Of a stretch of DNA of 31,300 nucleotides, positions 23,161-31,300 are shown piece by piece. Position 1 is the stretch's first letter. Every line of letters begins with the position of its first letter. The DNA comes from Hydrogenovibrio sp. UBA654. Its GTDB lineage: Bacteria > Pseudomonadota > Gammaproteobacteria > Thiomicrospirales > Thiomicrospiraceae. Below the pieces are notes generated by a model. The model searched no databases. It saw nothing but the letters and a program-made list of their open reading frames with translations, and was not told the origin of the DNA. The position numbers were made by a program, and so were the translations under genes. Location: NCBI GenBank assembly GCA_002299585.1, contig DBOE01000069.1:1-31300 (forward strand), written 5' to 3'.

Positions 23161-23917
23161 ACTAAAAAAAAATATTTTATCTGGTTTGTTTTTAGCTTTA
23201 CTATTCATGCCCTTACTTGCTTACTCTGAAGCTGGCATACCTGCATTTACAATAGAAACTGATGGGCAAGGTAATCAAAATTATACTTTAACTATGCAAA
23301 TATTAATGTTGATGACTGGTTTAACTTTATTACCAGCGGCATTAATTGGTATGACTTCATTTTTAAGAATTATAGTTGTGCTTGCTTTATTAAGGCAAGC
23401 TTTAGGTACTATGCAGACCCCTTCTAATCAAATTTTGATTGGTTTAGCGTTGTTTTTAACCTTATTTATAATGGCTCCTGTTTTAGATAAGATTTATAGT
23501 GAAGCTGTTAGCCCTTATTTAGATGAAAAAATTAAGTTTAAAGAAGCTATAGACATAGGAGCTAGCCCAATGCATCAATTTATGGTACAACAAACTAGAG
23601 AAACTGATCTAGGAATGTTTGCAGAAATGGCTGGTGTTGAGCTTAGTGAGCCTGAAACTGTACCCTTTAAAGTTCTTATTCCTGCTTATATGACTAGTGA
23701 GTTGAAGACGGCTTTTCAGATTGGGTTTATGATATTTATTCCATTTTTAATAATAGATTTAGTAGTTGCTACATTATTAATGGCAATGGGGATGATGATG
23801 TTGTCGCCGATGATAATTTCATTACCATTTAAAATAATGCTGTTTGTGCTTATTGATGGCTGGGCATTAATAATGGGAACCTTAGCCAATAGTTTTGTTG
23901 TACCAGGAGGGATTTAA
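23153..23917 (+). CDS. fliP: Flagellar export gate protein FliP
   Basis: FliP forms the core ring of the type III export gate in the basal body. Residues 1-25 are a signal peptide. The family block is clear: TGLTLLPAALIGMTSFLRII (residues 55-74), then LLRQALGTMQTPSNQILIGL. The C-terminal membrane segments contain FKVLIPAYMTSELKTAFQIG, MGMMMLSPMIISLPFK and LIDGWALIMGTLANSF. Length 254 is normal. The start is GTG (23153), overlapping the fliO stop by eight bases, so translation is probably coupled. fliQ begins one base after the stop. Confidence 0.97.
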   Translation: MIRLKKNILSGLFLALLFMPLLAYSEAGIPAFTIETDGQGNQNYTLTMQILMLMTGLTLLPAALIGMTSFLRIIVVLALLRQALGTMQTPSNQILIGLALFLTLFIMAPVLDKIYSEAVSPYLDEKIKFKEAIDIGASPMHQFMVQQTRETDLGMFAEMAGVELSEPETVPFKVLIPAYMTSELKTAFQIGFMIFIPFLIIDLVVATLLMAMGMMMLSPMIISLPFKIMLFVLIDGWALIMGTLANSFVVPGGI

Positions 23918-23918
23918 G

Positions 23919-24188
23919 ATGACCCCAGAATTTGTACTTACTCTAGGGCAAAAAATGTTGGAAGTGGTTGTTATGTTATCAGCTCCCTTATTATTGCCTG
24001 CTTTAGCAGTTGGCCTATTGGTTGGAATGTTTCAAGCTGCGACGCAAATAAATGAGATGACTCTTAGTTTTATTCCAAAAGTAGCAATAGTGGGGGTGGT
24101 ACTAGTTATAGCAGGGCCTTGGATGTTGGAATCTTTAATTTCTTTTACACGGGAGCTATATTTAAATATTCCTGAATTTATAGGTTAA
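23919..24188 (+). CDS. fliQ: Flagellar export gate protein FliQ
   Basis: FliQ is a small export-gate subunit with two membrane helices. The 89-residue length is exact for the family. Conserved features: LGQKMLEVVVMLSAPLLLPA, then VGLLVGMFQAATQINEMTLS and FIPKVAIVG. The start chosen is the ATG at 23919, with AGGAGG nine bases upstream inside fliP; a TTG start 24 bases earlier is not needed. A 249-bp repeat element separates it from fliR, which is unusual as these genes are normally contiguous. Confidence 0.96.
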   Translation: MTPEFVLTLGQKMLEVVVMLSAPLLLPALAVGLLVGMFQAATQINEMTLSFIPKVAIVGVVLVIAGPWMLESLISFTRELYLNIPEFIG

Positions 24189-24197
24189 AACTCTAAA

Positions 24198-24446
24198 GGA
24201 GCCTCTGATAATTTCTGGCAACGCCAAGTTTATAGCGTCAAGGCATCATTTTGCAATAATAGCTATATTGCAAAAAATGATAAGGCAGAGGCTATAAACT
24301 TGGCTAAGCCCCGAAGGGTGGAGCTTTTAGCCCATCACTTCGTCGTTATGTTGCTTGACAATGGAATAACCATTGCCTGTAAAACATGCCTAGAATTGAT
24401 AAGCTAGAAGCTCCACAGAATTTTATGATACTTAATCAGAGGCTCC
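24198..24446. mobile_element. MITE-like structured element with terminal inverted repeats, between fliQ and fliR
   Basis: This 249-bp non-coding element has perfect 12-bp terminal inverted repeats: GGAGCCTCTGAT (24198-24209) and ATCAGAGGCTCC (24435-24446). It is flanked by TAAA on both sides (24194-24197, 24447-24450), a possible target duplication or target preference. Inside are nested inverted repeats: GCCAAGTTTATAGC (24223-24236) pairs perfectly with 24291-24304, and within it ATCATTTTGCAAT (24245-24257) pairs with 24267-24281 apart from a two-base bulge. A further hairpin (CAATGG/CCATTG, 24359-24375, closed by ATGTT/AACAT) follows. A diverged copy lies at 5993-6175. No transposase is present, so mobility is inferred. 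Confidence 0.8.
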
Positions 24447-24450
24447 TAAA
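24435..24450 (+). promoter_or_regulatory. Element terminus supplying the fliR ribosome binding site
   Basis: The AGAGG within the right terminal repeat (24438-24442) lies eight bases before the fliR ATG at 24451, and no other Shine-Dalgarno is present. The element therefore seems to provide the fliR initiation signal. Confidence 0.55.
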
Positions 24451-25227
24451 ATGTCTTTTAATTATGAAGACTTTTTACAATTGTTAGGTTTGTATTTTTG
24501 GCCTTTTACGCGTATTTCTGGCATGCTATTAATGATGCCTCTTTATTCAGGGACTTTTGTTACAGTTAAAATACGGCTAATGATGGCAATATTTATAACC
24601 CTAGCCGTGGCACCTTCATTATCCTTACCCCCCCCTGTAGACCCATTTACTTGGCACGGTGTTTTATTAATAATCCAACAATTGGGTATAGGTATTGCGA
24701 TAGGTTTGATTTTTGCAGTAATTTTCCAAATCTTTACTATTGCAGGGCATCTTGCTTCTATGGCAATGGGTTTATCTATGTCGACTATGGTTGATCCTGC
24801 AACAGGCGTCAATACTCCAGTAGTTGGGCGTTATTTTACTATTATGGCGACCTTAATGTTTTTATTATTAAATGGGCATGTACTAGTGTTTAAACTGGTG
24901 TTTGATAGCTTTGAAACTATGCCAGTTGGCTTACATTTTTTTAATCAAGATAGTTTAAAGCTAATTTATGATTTTGGTAGTACAATGTTCGAGGCAGGTG
25001 TTTTATTAGCTTTACCCTTGGTTACTGCTTTACTGCTAGTAAATATTTCTTTTGGAGTAGTAGCCAGAGCAGCCCCTGCTTTAAATATATTTGCGGTAGG
25101 ATTTCCAGTTACTCTTATGGTTGGTTTGATCATGTTGATATTTATAACGCCATTAATCATGCCACATTTACAACAGATGATTCTTTCAGCTAATGATTTA
25201 ATTATGCAACTATCTCTTGGTAAGTAA
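24451..25227 (+). CDS. fliR: Flagellar export gate protein FliR
   Basis: FliR completes the FliPQR export gate in the inner membrane. The 258-residue protein has about six hydrophobic segments. Typical features are FTRISGMLLMMPLYSG (about 19-34), the GIGIAIGLIFAVIFQIFTIA segment, GLSMSTMVDPATGVNTPVVG, and the C-terminal ARAAPALNIFAVGFPVTLMV, then GLIMLIFITP. Its start is directly next to the end of the repeat element. An eight-C tract (24628-24635) encodes LPPPVDP. flhB starts three bases after the stop. Confidence 0.96.
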   Translation: MSFNYEDFLQLLGLYFWPFTRISGMLLMMPLYSGTFVTVKIRLMMAIFITLAVAPSLSLPPPVDPFTWHGVLLIIQQLGIGIAIGLIFAVIFQIFTIAGHLASMAMGLSMSTMVDPATGVNTPVVGRYFTIMATLMFLLLNGHVLVFKLVFDSFETMPVGLHFFNQDSLKLIYDFGSTMFEAGVLLALPLVTALLLVNISFGVVARAAPALNIFAVGFPVTLMVGLIMLIFITPLIMPHLQQMILSANDLIMQLSLGK

Positions 25228-25230
25228 ATA

Positions 25231-26361
25231 ATGGCAGAAAATGCAGACGGTACCGAAAAATCCGAAGAACCATCCGAGAAGAAGCTTCGAGAAGCCAGAG
25301 AAAAGGGGCAGGTTCCTCGCTCTAAAGAATTATCAACCCTAATGATGGTTTTATCAGCATCGGTATTTTTATATTTTTATGGTCAATATATAATAAAAGA
25401 TTTTGAGATTATTTTAGAGCAAGGGTTAAGCTTTGATCGAGCCCATGCTTTTGATTTTAAAATGCTTACAAGCAGAATTTTAGGCATGGTTGAACATTCC
25501 ATATATATGGTAGTTCCATTTCTCTCATTAATGGTATTTATTGCCTTAACCTCATCAGCTTTAATAGGAGGGTGGAATTTTAGTGCTAAATCCATGTCTC
25601 CTAAATTTAGTAAATTAAATCCTATTTCTGGGTTGAAAAAAATGGTCTCCATGAACGCACTAATGGAGCTTTTAAAGGCATTTGCCAAATTCGTATTAAT
25701 CGGTATTCTCGCTACATATTTTTTGTGGTATTCTTATGAAGAGATTGTTTCAATGGGCTTGCAATCAAAAGATATGGCCTTAGCTCATTCTGCACAATTA
25801 ATTATCGAGGCCTTTATTTTTGTAAGCCTTGCTCTTATAGTCATAGCGGCTATTGATGTCCCCTTTCAAGTCCATCAGCATATAACGCAACTAAAAATGA
25901 CTAAACAGGAAGTTAAAGAAGAATATAAACAGCAAGAGGGTAACCCTGAAGTAAAAGGACGAATTCGTCAGCTACAACGGGAAATGTCGCAAAAACGCAT
26001 GATGCAAAGTGTACCAGATGCAGATGTTATTATAACTAACCCAACACATTTTGCGGTTGCTTTAAAATATGATGTTGATGAAATGAGTGAACCCAGAGCT
26101 TTAGCTATAGGCTCAGATCTTATGGCAAGCCGAATAAGAACCCTTGCGGCTGAAAATAATATACCGATAATAGAATCTGCATTGTTAGCTCGTGCATTAT
26201 ACTATAATGCACAGATTGATCAACCAATACCTTATGATTTATTTAAAGCTGTAGCTTCTATTTTGGCTTATGTATATCAGTTAAGGGATGGGGTAGAATC
26301 AAAGGTAAGTTTGGATGAATTTAAAAATATCTCAGTTCCTGAGCATATGAAAACTGAATAA
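25231..26361 (+). CDS. flhB: Flagellar export switch protein FlhB
   Basis: FlhB is the inner-membrane substrate-specificity switch of the export apparatus. The N-terminus has KSEEPSEKKLREAREKGQVP (residues 10-29), then RSKEL. Four membrane segments lie between about 35 and 210. The cytoplasmic domain holds the autocleavage site NPTH at residues 270-273 (VIITNPTHFAVALKY). Length 376 is normal. It starts three bases after fliR, and flhA follows after ten bases. Confidence 0.98.
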   Translation: MAENADGTEKSEEPSEKKLREAREKGQVPRSKELSTLMMVLSASVFLYFYGQYIIKDFEIILEQGLSFDRAHAFDFKMLTSRILGMVEHSIYMVVPFLSLMVFIALTSSALIGGWNFSAKSMSPKFSKLNPISGLKKMVSMNALMELLKAFAKFVLIGILATYFLWYSYEEIVSMGLQSKDMALAHSAQLIIEAFIFVSLALIVIAAIDVPFQVHQHITQLKMTKQEVKEEYKQQEGNPEVKGRIRQLQREMSQKRMMQSVPDADVIITNPTHFAVALKYDVDEMSEPRALAIGSDLMASRIRTLAAENNIPIIESALLARALYYNAQIDQPIPYDLFKAVASILAYVYQLRDGVESKVSLDEFKNISVPEHMKTE

Positions 26362-26371
26362 AAGAAAATTA

Positions 26372-28465
26372 ATGGACTTTAATCAATTACTTTATAAAAT
26401 TAAGCAATCACTTAGTAAGGGTTTAGGTATTCCTATTGCTATACTAGCCTTATTAGCAATGGTTGTAATTCCTTTACCGCCTTTTTTATTAGATGTATTT
26501 TTTACTTTTAATATAGTGCTTTCTTTAATGGTTCTGTTCGTAACCCTTTACTCAAAAAAACCGCTAGATTTTGCTATTTTTCCCACCATTATCTTATTAA
26601 CAACACTATTTAGGCTGTCTCTAAACATAGCATCTACTAGAGTTATTTTATTAGACGGTCATGAAGGAGGGGCAGCTGCTGGGCATGTGATTGAGGCATT
26701 TGGTAACTTTGTAATCGGTGGTAATTTTGCGGTTGGTTTAGTGGTATTTGCAATTTTAGTAGTTATTAATTTTGTGGTAATTACCAAAGGTGCAGGTCGA
26801 GTAGCAGAGGTAAGTGCGAGGTTTACTCTTGATTCTATGCCAGGCAAACAAATGGCAGTAGATGCAGATTTAAATGCAGGTTTAATAACTCAAGAAGATG
26901 CACAACAAAGAAGGGTTGAAATAACCTCAGAAGCAGATTTTTATGGTTCTATGGACGGAGCAAGCAAATTTGTTAGAGGTGATGCAATAGCAGGTATAGT
27001 TATTCTATTTATAAACTTAATTGGTGGCTTTGCTATAGGTATGGGGCAACATGATATGGGCTTTAGTGATGCTGTTGAGGTTTATACTATACTGACTCTA
27101 GGAGATGGTTTAGTTGCTCAAATTCCAGCATTACTACTTTCTACTGCTACTGCTATTATTGTAACTAGGGTTTCTGGTGAGAAACGAGATATGTCTGAGC
27201 AGGTACAAGAACAGATGTTGTCTAACCCAAAAGCCTTAGCAATGTCTGCAGGTATAGTTGGGGTGTTTGGTTTAATCCCTGGAATGCCTAATGTTGCTTT
27301 TTTAACTTTTGCAACTATTTCTGGAGCAGGAGCTTTCTATATTTATAAAAAACAACAAAATCAACCTGATGAATTAGAAATTATTGATGAAAATAATACT
27401 GATGAGCAAGACACTACAGCAGAACTTAGTTGGGAAGATATTCAAAGTATTGATACACTGGGGCTTGAAGTTGGCTATAGATTAATTCCGATGGTTGATA
27501 AAACACAAAATGGACAGCTACTTGAAAGGATAAAAGGGGTTCGTAGGAAAGTATCACAAGAATTAGGCTTTTTAGTTCCTACAGTACATATTAGAGATAA
27601 TTTGGATTTAACTCCAAATCAGTATAAAATCATGTTGCTAGGAGTAATGTCTGGCGAGGGAGAAGTTTATACAGATAAAGAATTGGCCATTAATCCAGGG
27701 CAAGTTTTTGGAGAAATACCTGGTAAAGCAACTAAAGACCCCACTTTTGGTTTAGATGCAGTCTGGATTGCTACATCTGATAGAGAGCAAGCACAGTCTT
27801 TTGGTTATACTGTTGTTGATTCTAGTACAGTAGTGGCAACTCATATTAGCCAGATAATTCAAGATCACTCAGCTAAATTATTAGGTTATGATGAAGTTCA
27901 AAAATTATTAGACAAGCTTAAAGAAACTTCACCTAAATTGGTTGAAGAGCTGGTTCCTGATAAGCTATCACTAGGTGTTTTAGTTAAAGTGTTACAAAGT
28001 CTATTGGTAGAGTCAGTATCAATAAGAGACCTAAGAACTATTTTAGAAGCGTTAACAGAAGTGGTTTCAAAAACTCAAGAAGCCGCAGAATTAATAATAC
28101 ATGTTAGAACGGCATTAGGAAGAACAATTGTGCAGCAATTAGCTGGCAATGAGGATGAATTAAAGGTAATTACATTGGAGCCTACATTGGAACAGTTATT
28201 GCTACAAGCTTCACAAGGATCTCCAGATGGACAGCTTGCCATAGAACCTAGCTTAGCCGAAAGATTACATACATCTTTAAAAGAAGAAGCGCAAAAAATT
28301 GAAATAGATGGAAGTGTTGCTATTTTATTAGTAGCCCCACAAATTAGGGCACAGTTAGCAAAATTATTTAAATTTAGTTTACCTAGTATAAATATTTTGG
28401 CCTACTCGGAAATACCCGAAAATAGAAAAATAAGTGTTGTGGCAAATATTGGACAGGACTCATAA
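26372..28465 (+). CDS. flhA: Flagellar export protein FlhA
   Basis: FlhA forms the nonameric ring that receives export substrates and drives proton-coupled export. The 697-residue length is normal. About eight membrane segments fill the first 320 residues. The FHIPEP-family block VAEVSARFTLDSMPGKQMAV, then DADLNAGLI is near residues 145-175, with DFYGSMDGASKFVRGDAIAG after it. The remainder is the cytoplasmic substrate-chaperone docking domain. The TGA-to-flhF gap is 12 bases. Confidence 0.98.
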   Translation: MDFNQLLYKIKQSLSKGLGIPIAILALLAMVVIPLPPFLLDVFFTFNIVLSLMVLFVTLYSKKPLDFAIFPTIILLTTLFRLSLNIASTRVILLDGHEGGAAAGHVIEAFGNFVIGGNFAVGLVVFAILVVINFVVITKGAGRVAEVSARFTLDSMPGKQMAVDADLNAGLITQEDAQQRRVEITSEADFYGSMDGASKFVRGDAIAGIVILFINLIGGFAIGMGQHDMGFSDAVEVYTILTLGDGLVAQIPALLLSTATAIIVTRVSGEKRDMSEQVQEQMLSNPKALAMSAGIVGVFGLIPGMPNVAFLTFATISGAGAFYIYKKQQNQPDELEIIDENNTDEQDTTAELSWEDIQSIDTLGLEVGYRLIPMVDKTQNGQLLERIKGVRRKVSQELGFLVPTVHIRDNLDLTPNQYKIMLLGVMSGEGEVYTDKELAINPGQVFGEIPGKATKDPTFGLDAVWIATSDREQAQSFGYTVVDSSTVVATHISQIIQDHSAKLLGYDEVQKLLDKLKETSPKLVEELVPDKLSLGVLVKVLQSLLVESVSIRDLRTILEALTEVVSKTQEAAELIIHVRTALGRTIVQQLAGNEDELKVITLEPTLEQLLLQASQGSPDGQLAIEPSLAERLHTSLKEEAQKIEIDGSVAILLVAPQIRAQLAKLFKFSLPSINILAYSEIPENRKISVVANIGQDS

Positions 28466-28477
28466 GGAACCTTATAG

Positions 28478-29638
28478 ATGAAATTAAAACCTTATTTTGC
28501 TAAAAATATGCGTCTAGCGATGGATCTGGTTCGTAATGAGTTAGGTGAAGATGCGGTTATAATGTCAACTAAAAATACTAAAGATGGAGTAGAGGTTCTT
28601 GCTGCCGTAGATAATGATTATAAAAAGGATTATGAACCTAACTCGACATATAAAGCGGAAAGTTTTTATAAAGAACCAGTTGAACAAGCAGGCGCTAGTT
28701 TAGGGGTTAATCAAGAAATACATAACTTAGCTAATGAACTAAAGTCAGTAAGGGAAATGTTGCAAAATCAATTATCTGGTTTAGCATGGAATCAAAGTGA
28801 AGCTATTGACCCAAAAAAAATAGCTCTTCTAAAAAAACTGATACAACTTGGGATTGGCTGGAATCTTGCCCAAGATTTAGTTGAAAATATGCAGCAAAAA
28901 AACACCCCAGAATGGTCAGAAATTTTAGTAGAGCTAGAAAATAGAATGCCAATTTTAGAAAATGATATAGTAGATTCTGGTGGAATTATTGCATTAGTAG
29001 GGCCTACAGGGGTTGGTAAAACAACAACTATTGCTAAAATGGCAAGTAAGTTTGTAATGAGAAATAGTGCTAGACAGTTAGCTTTAGTTACCACAGATTG
29101 TTATAAAATTGGAGCCCAAGCTCAGCTAAAAACTTTTGCTGACTTGTTAGGAGTGCCAATCCATGTAGCTGCAACACAAGGTGACCTATATACTTTACTT
29201 GCTTCATTAGCTAGTAAAAAATTAATATTAATTGATACAGCAGGACTTAGCCAAAAAGATAGCATGCTCAATCAGCAGCCCACTAAAGAAAAAGAAGGTA
29301 TAGATATTATTAGAAACTATCTTGTTATATCCGCGGCGACTCAACTTAGTGTAATGGATGATATAGTTGATTCTTTTAGTAAGATTGGTTTAAATGGTTG
29401 TATTTTAACAAAATTAGATGAAGCTACTCAACTAGGAAATGCACTAACCATTATGGTAGAGAAGTCTTTGCCTATGGCATACACCTCAAGTGGGCAAAAG
29501 GTTCCCGAAGATCTAGATATAATAAAAACTAGAGAATTAATTGATAGAGCAATGGTTTTAGGGCAACAAAAAAAGTTTGATAAAGAAGAAGTGGCTTTTA
29601 AGTTAGGAATGGGAAAGGAAATATCTAATGCACAATGA
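28478..29638 (+). CDS. flhF: SRP-type GTPase FlhF, flagellar placement factor
   Basis: FlhF is an SRP-family GTPase that sets the position, usually polar, of flagellar assembly. N-terminal B domain: MKLKPYFAKNMRLAMDLVRN, then ELGEDAVIMSTK. The NG domain begins at about residue 105, with the P-loop GPTGVGKTT (175-183), TTDCYKIGAQAQLKTFADLL, LIDTAGL and TKLDEA. At 386 residues it is on the short side because the linker between B and N domains is small. It overlaps the flhG start by 11 bases, the usual flhF-flhG pairing that suggests controlled polar flagellation. Confidence 0.96.
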   Translation: MKLKPYFAKNMRLAMDLVRNELGEDAVIMSTKNTKDGVEVLAAVDNDYKKDYEPNSTYKAESFYKEPVEQAGASLGVNQEIHNLANELKSVREMLQNQLSGLAWNQSEAIDPKKIALLKKLIQLGIGWNLAQDLVENMQQKNTPEWSEILVELENRMPILENDIVDSGGIIALVGPTGVGKTTTIAKMASKFVMRNSARQLALVTTDCYKIGAQAQLKTFADLLGVPIHVAATQGDLYTLLASLASKKLILIDTAGLSQKDSMLNQQPTKEKEGIDIIRNYLVISAATQLSVMDDIVDSFSKIGLNGCILTKLDEATQLGNALTIMVEKSLPMAYTSSGQKVPEDLDIIKTRELIDRAMVLGQQKKFDKEEVAFKLGMGKEISNAQ

Positions 29639-30554
29639 TCAAGCAGCAGGTTTAAGAGCAATTAAATCTAATAGCTATGCTAATGATGAGCTAAAAAATA
29701 CAGCATTATACCCATCTAGTAATAATAAGTCTAAAAAGCAACCTAAACCAGTTAGAGTGCTTGCTATCGCTAGTGGTAAGGGGGGGGTGGGTAAGACCAA
29801 TGTTGCCGTTAATTTAGCAGTATCTTTAAGCAAACTGGGCAATAGAGTGCTTTTAATGGATGCAGATATGGGATTAGCAAATGTTGATATTATGCTTGGT
29901 TTACAAACCAAATATAACTTATCTCATGTTTTAAATGGCGAAAAATCTTTACTTGAAGTTATGGTTGATGCCCCTGGCGATTTTAAAATTGTGCCATCAT
30001 CATCAGGGGATAGTCGTATGGCTCAACTTTCACCTATAGAAAATGCAGGTATTGTTAACGCTTTTTCAGAAATAGATCAGTTTCTAGATGTATTAATTAT
30101 AGATACGTCGGCAGGTATAGCTGATAGTGTGGTTAGCTACTGCCGGGCATCACAAGAAGTAGTTGTTGTAGTAACAGATGAACCAGCATCTATGACAGAT
30201 GCTTACGCACTCATTAAAGTATTAAGTAGAGAACATAAGCTTACAAATTTTAAGTTAATGGCAAATATGACTCGTACAGAAGAACATGGCAAAGAACTAT
30301 ATAAAAAGTTTACTAAAGTCTGTGAAAAATTTCTTGATGTATCAATTGATTATTTAGGAACAATTCCATTTGATCATGATTTAAAACAAGCGATTCAAAG
30401 ACAAGTCCCTGTAACTCTTTCTAAGCCGAATAGCATGTCATCAATGGCTTTTACAGATGCGGCAAATAAAATTAATCAGTGGCATATTTCAGCAGATGCG
30501 ACAGGTTATTTACAATTTTTTATTGAAAACTTATTTAATCCTCAAAATAGATAG
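29628..30554 (+). CDS. flhG: MinD-like ATPase FlhG (FleN), flagellar number regulator
   Basis: FlhG limits flagellar number and stimulates FlhF GTPase activity. The N-terminus has DQAAGLR (residues 4-10), the conserved motif that activates FlhF. The deviant Walker A is KGGVGKT (51-57), followed by LLMDADMGLANVDIMLG and DTSAGI. Length 308 is normal. The start is supported by AAGGAAAT just upstream and overlaps flhF by 11 bases. An eight-G tract (29780-29787) encodes the Walker A glycines, so a slip there would truncate the protein. fliA follows after eight bases. Confidence 0.96.
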   Translation: MHNDQAAGLRAIKSNSYANDELKNTALYPSSNNKSKKQPKPVRVLAIASGKGGVGKTNVAVNLAVSLSKLGNRVLLMDADMGLANVDIMLGLQTKYNLSHVLNGEKSLLEVMVDAPGDFKIVPSSSGDSRMAQLSPIENAGIVNAFSEIDQFLDVLIIDTSAGIADSVVSYCRASQEVVVVVTDEPASMTDAYALIKVLSREHKLTNFKLMANMTRTEEHGKELYKKFTKVCEKFLDVSIDYLGTIPFDHDLKQAIQRQVPVTLSKPNSMSSMAFTDAANKINQWHISADATGYLQFFIENLFNPQNR

Positions 30555-30562
30555 GAGACGAT

Positions 30563-31282
30563 ATGTCTGGTACACAAGTTTATGCAAATATTCAAAAACA
30601 AACTGCGACGGAACAGTTAAATATTGAAGATTATTTGCCTCTAGTTAACAGAATTGCTTATCATCTTAAAGGAAGATTGCCAGATAGTGTAATGGTTGAT
30701 GATTTAATTCAATCAGGGGTAATAGGGCTTATTGAAGCTTTAGGGAAGTTTGATGCAACTCAGGGAGCAAGTTTTGATACCTATGCAGGTATAAGAATTA
30801 GGGGAGCTATGCTTGATGAAATACGCAAAGGAGATTGGACACCTCGTTCAGTGTATCGTAAATCAAGAGAGGTTTCTGATGCTATTTCTAAAGTAGAAAG
30901 TAGAGTTGCTCGCTCAGCAAAAGATGAAGAAATAGCGGAACAAATGCAGATAAGTTTAGGTGATTATTACCGTATTTTACAAGACACAAACTCTTCGCAA
31001 TTACTACCTATTGATGAACATGAAGACCTATCAGCACAAAAAGTTGTATGCCAAGAGCAAAGCCCTTTTGGACAGTTATCAGAGGAAGGCTTAAAACAAG
31101 CTATCGTTGACCAAATATATAGTTTACCGGAAAAAGAAAAATTAGTTATGTCCTTATATTATGATGAAGAACTTAATTTACGAGAAATAGGCGAAGTTCT
31201 TGAAGTAAGTGAATCAAGAGTTAGTCAAATACATAGCCAAGCAATCAAGAGATTAAAATCCAGATTAACCGACTGGTTATAA
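30563..31282 (+). CDS. fliA: Flagellar sigma factor FliA (sigma 28)
   Basis: FliA is the RNA polymerase sigma factor for late flagellar genes such as flagellin and chemotaxis genes. Region 2 is visible: LPLVNRIAYHLKGRLPDSVM, then VDDLIQSGVIGLIEALGKFD (residues 25-64) and FDTYAGIRIRGAMLDEIRKG, then DWTPRSVYRK. Region 4 at the C-terminus has LREIGEVLEVSESRVSQIHS. Length 239 is normal. AGGAGA lies seven bases before the ATG. It is complete, ending 18 bases before the window edge. cheY-cheZ or motor genes would be expected next, outside the window. Confidence 0.98.
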   Translation: MSGTQVYANIQKQTATEQLNIEDYLPLVNRIAYHLKGRLPDSVMVDDLIQSGVIGLIEALGKFDATQGASFDTYAGIRIRGAMLDEIRKGDWTPRSVYRKSREVSDAISKVESRVARSAKDEEIAEQMQISLGDYYRILQDTNSSQLLPIDEHEDLSAQKVVCQEQSPFGQLSEEGLKQAIVDQIYSLPEKEKLVMSLYYDEELNLREIGEVLEVSESRVSQIHSQAIKRLKSRLTDWL

Positions 31283-31300
31283 ATAATAAATAATAAATAA

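Overview
This is an AT-rich window (roughly one third G+C by eye) of what looks like a gammaproteobacterial chromosome. It carries two blocks of flagellar genes separated by about 16.5 kb of housekeeping and metabolic genes. The run lepA-lepB-rnc-era-recO-pdxJ-acpS, hemE, trmB and yggX point to Gammaproteobacteria. A Tat-exported sulfide:quinone oxidoreductase, and a beta-carbonic anhydrase coupled to a SulP anion transporter, suggest a marine or sulfidic lifestyle, possibly a sulfur oxidiser or a symbiont. I cannot name the genus.

Layout. 41-5985 (+): flgG-flgH-flgI-flgJ-flgK-flgL, giving the distal rod, L and P rings, rod-assembly protein and hook-filament junction. 6185-7457 (-): trmB and an LPP20-like lipoprotein. 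7530-7802 (+): yggX. 7875-9762 (-): an SNase-like protein overlapping hemE. 9996-12234 (-): carbonic anhydrase and SulP transporter with overlapping reading frames. 12546-14382 (-): ridA, an unrecognised beta-barrel protein and a YceI-family protein. 14577-20687 (+): the lepA to acpS run. 20786-22469 (-): sqr and a small membrane protein. 22699-31282 (+): fliO-fliP-fliQ-fliR-flhB-flhA-flhF-flhG-fliA, giving the flagellar export gate, the flagellar number and placement regulators, and sigma 28.

The most interesting non-coding signal is an intergenic repeat family. A 249-bp element with 12-bp perfect terminal inverted repeats and nested internal inverted repeats sits between fliQ and fliR. A second, shorter, diverged copy lies after flgL. 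The two copies differ in a compensatory way at paired positions of a hairpin, which suggests a conserved structure. Single ends resembling the same termini occur at several other gene borders (1-21, 7861, 9859, 12272, 14492, 20738). This looks like a MITE-like or structured-repeat family. Whether it is already described needs a database search.

Other points worth checking are long G tracts in an AT-rich background (flgH leader, flhG P-loop, hemE, fliR), an SNase-like protein with three substituted active-site positions, a FlgJ without its muramidase domain, and a lepA leader hairpin that may hide the ribosome binding site. No rRNA, tRNA, CRISPR array, transposase or prophage gene was seen.
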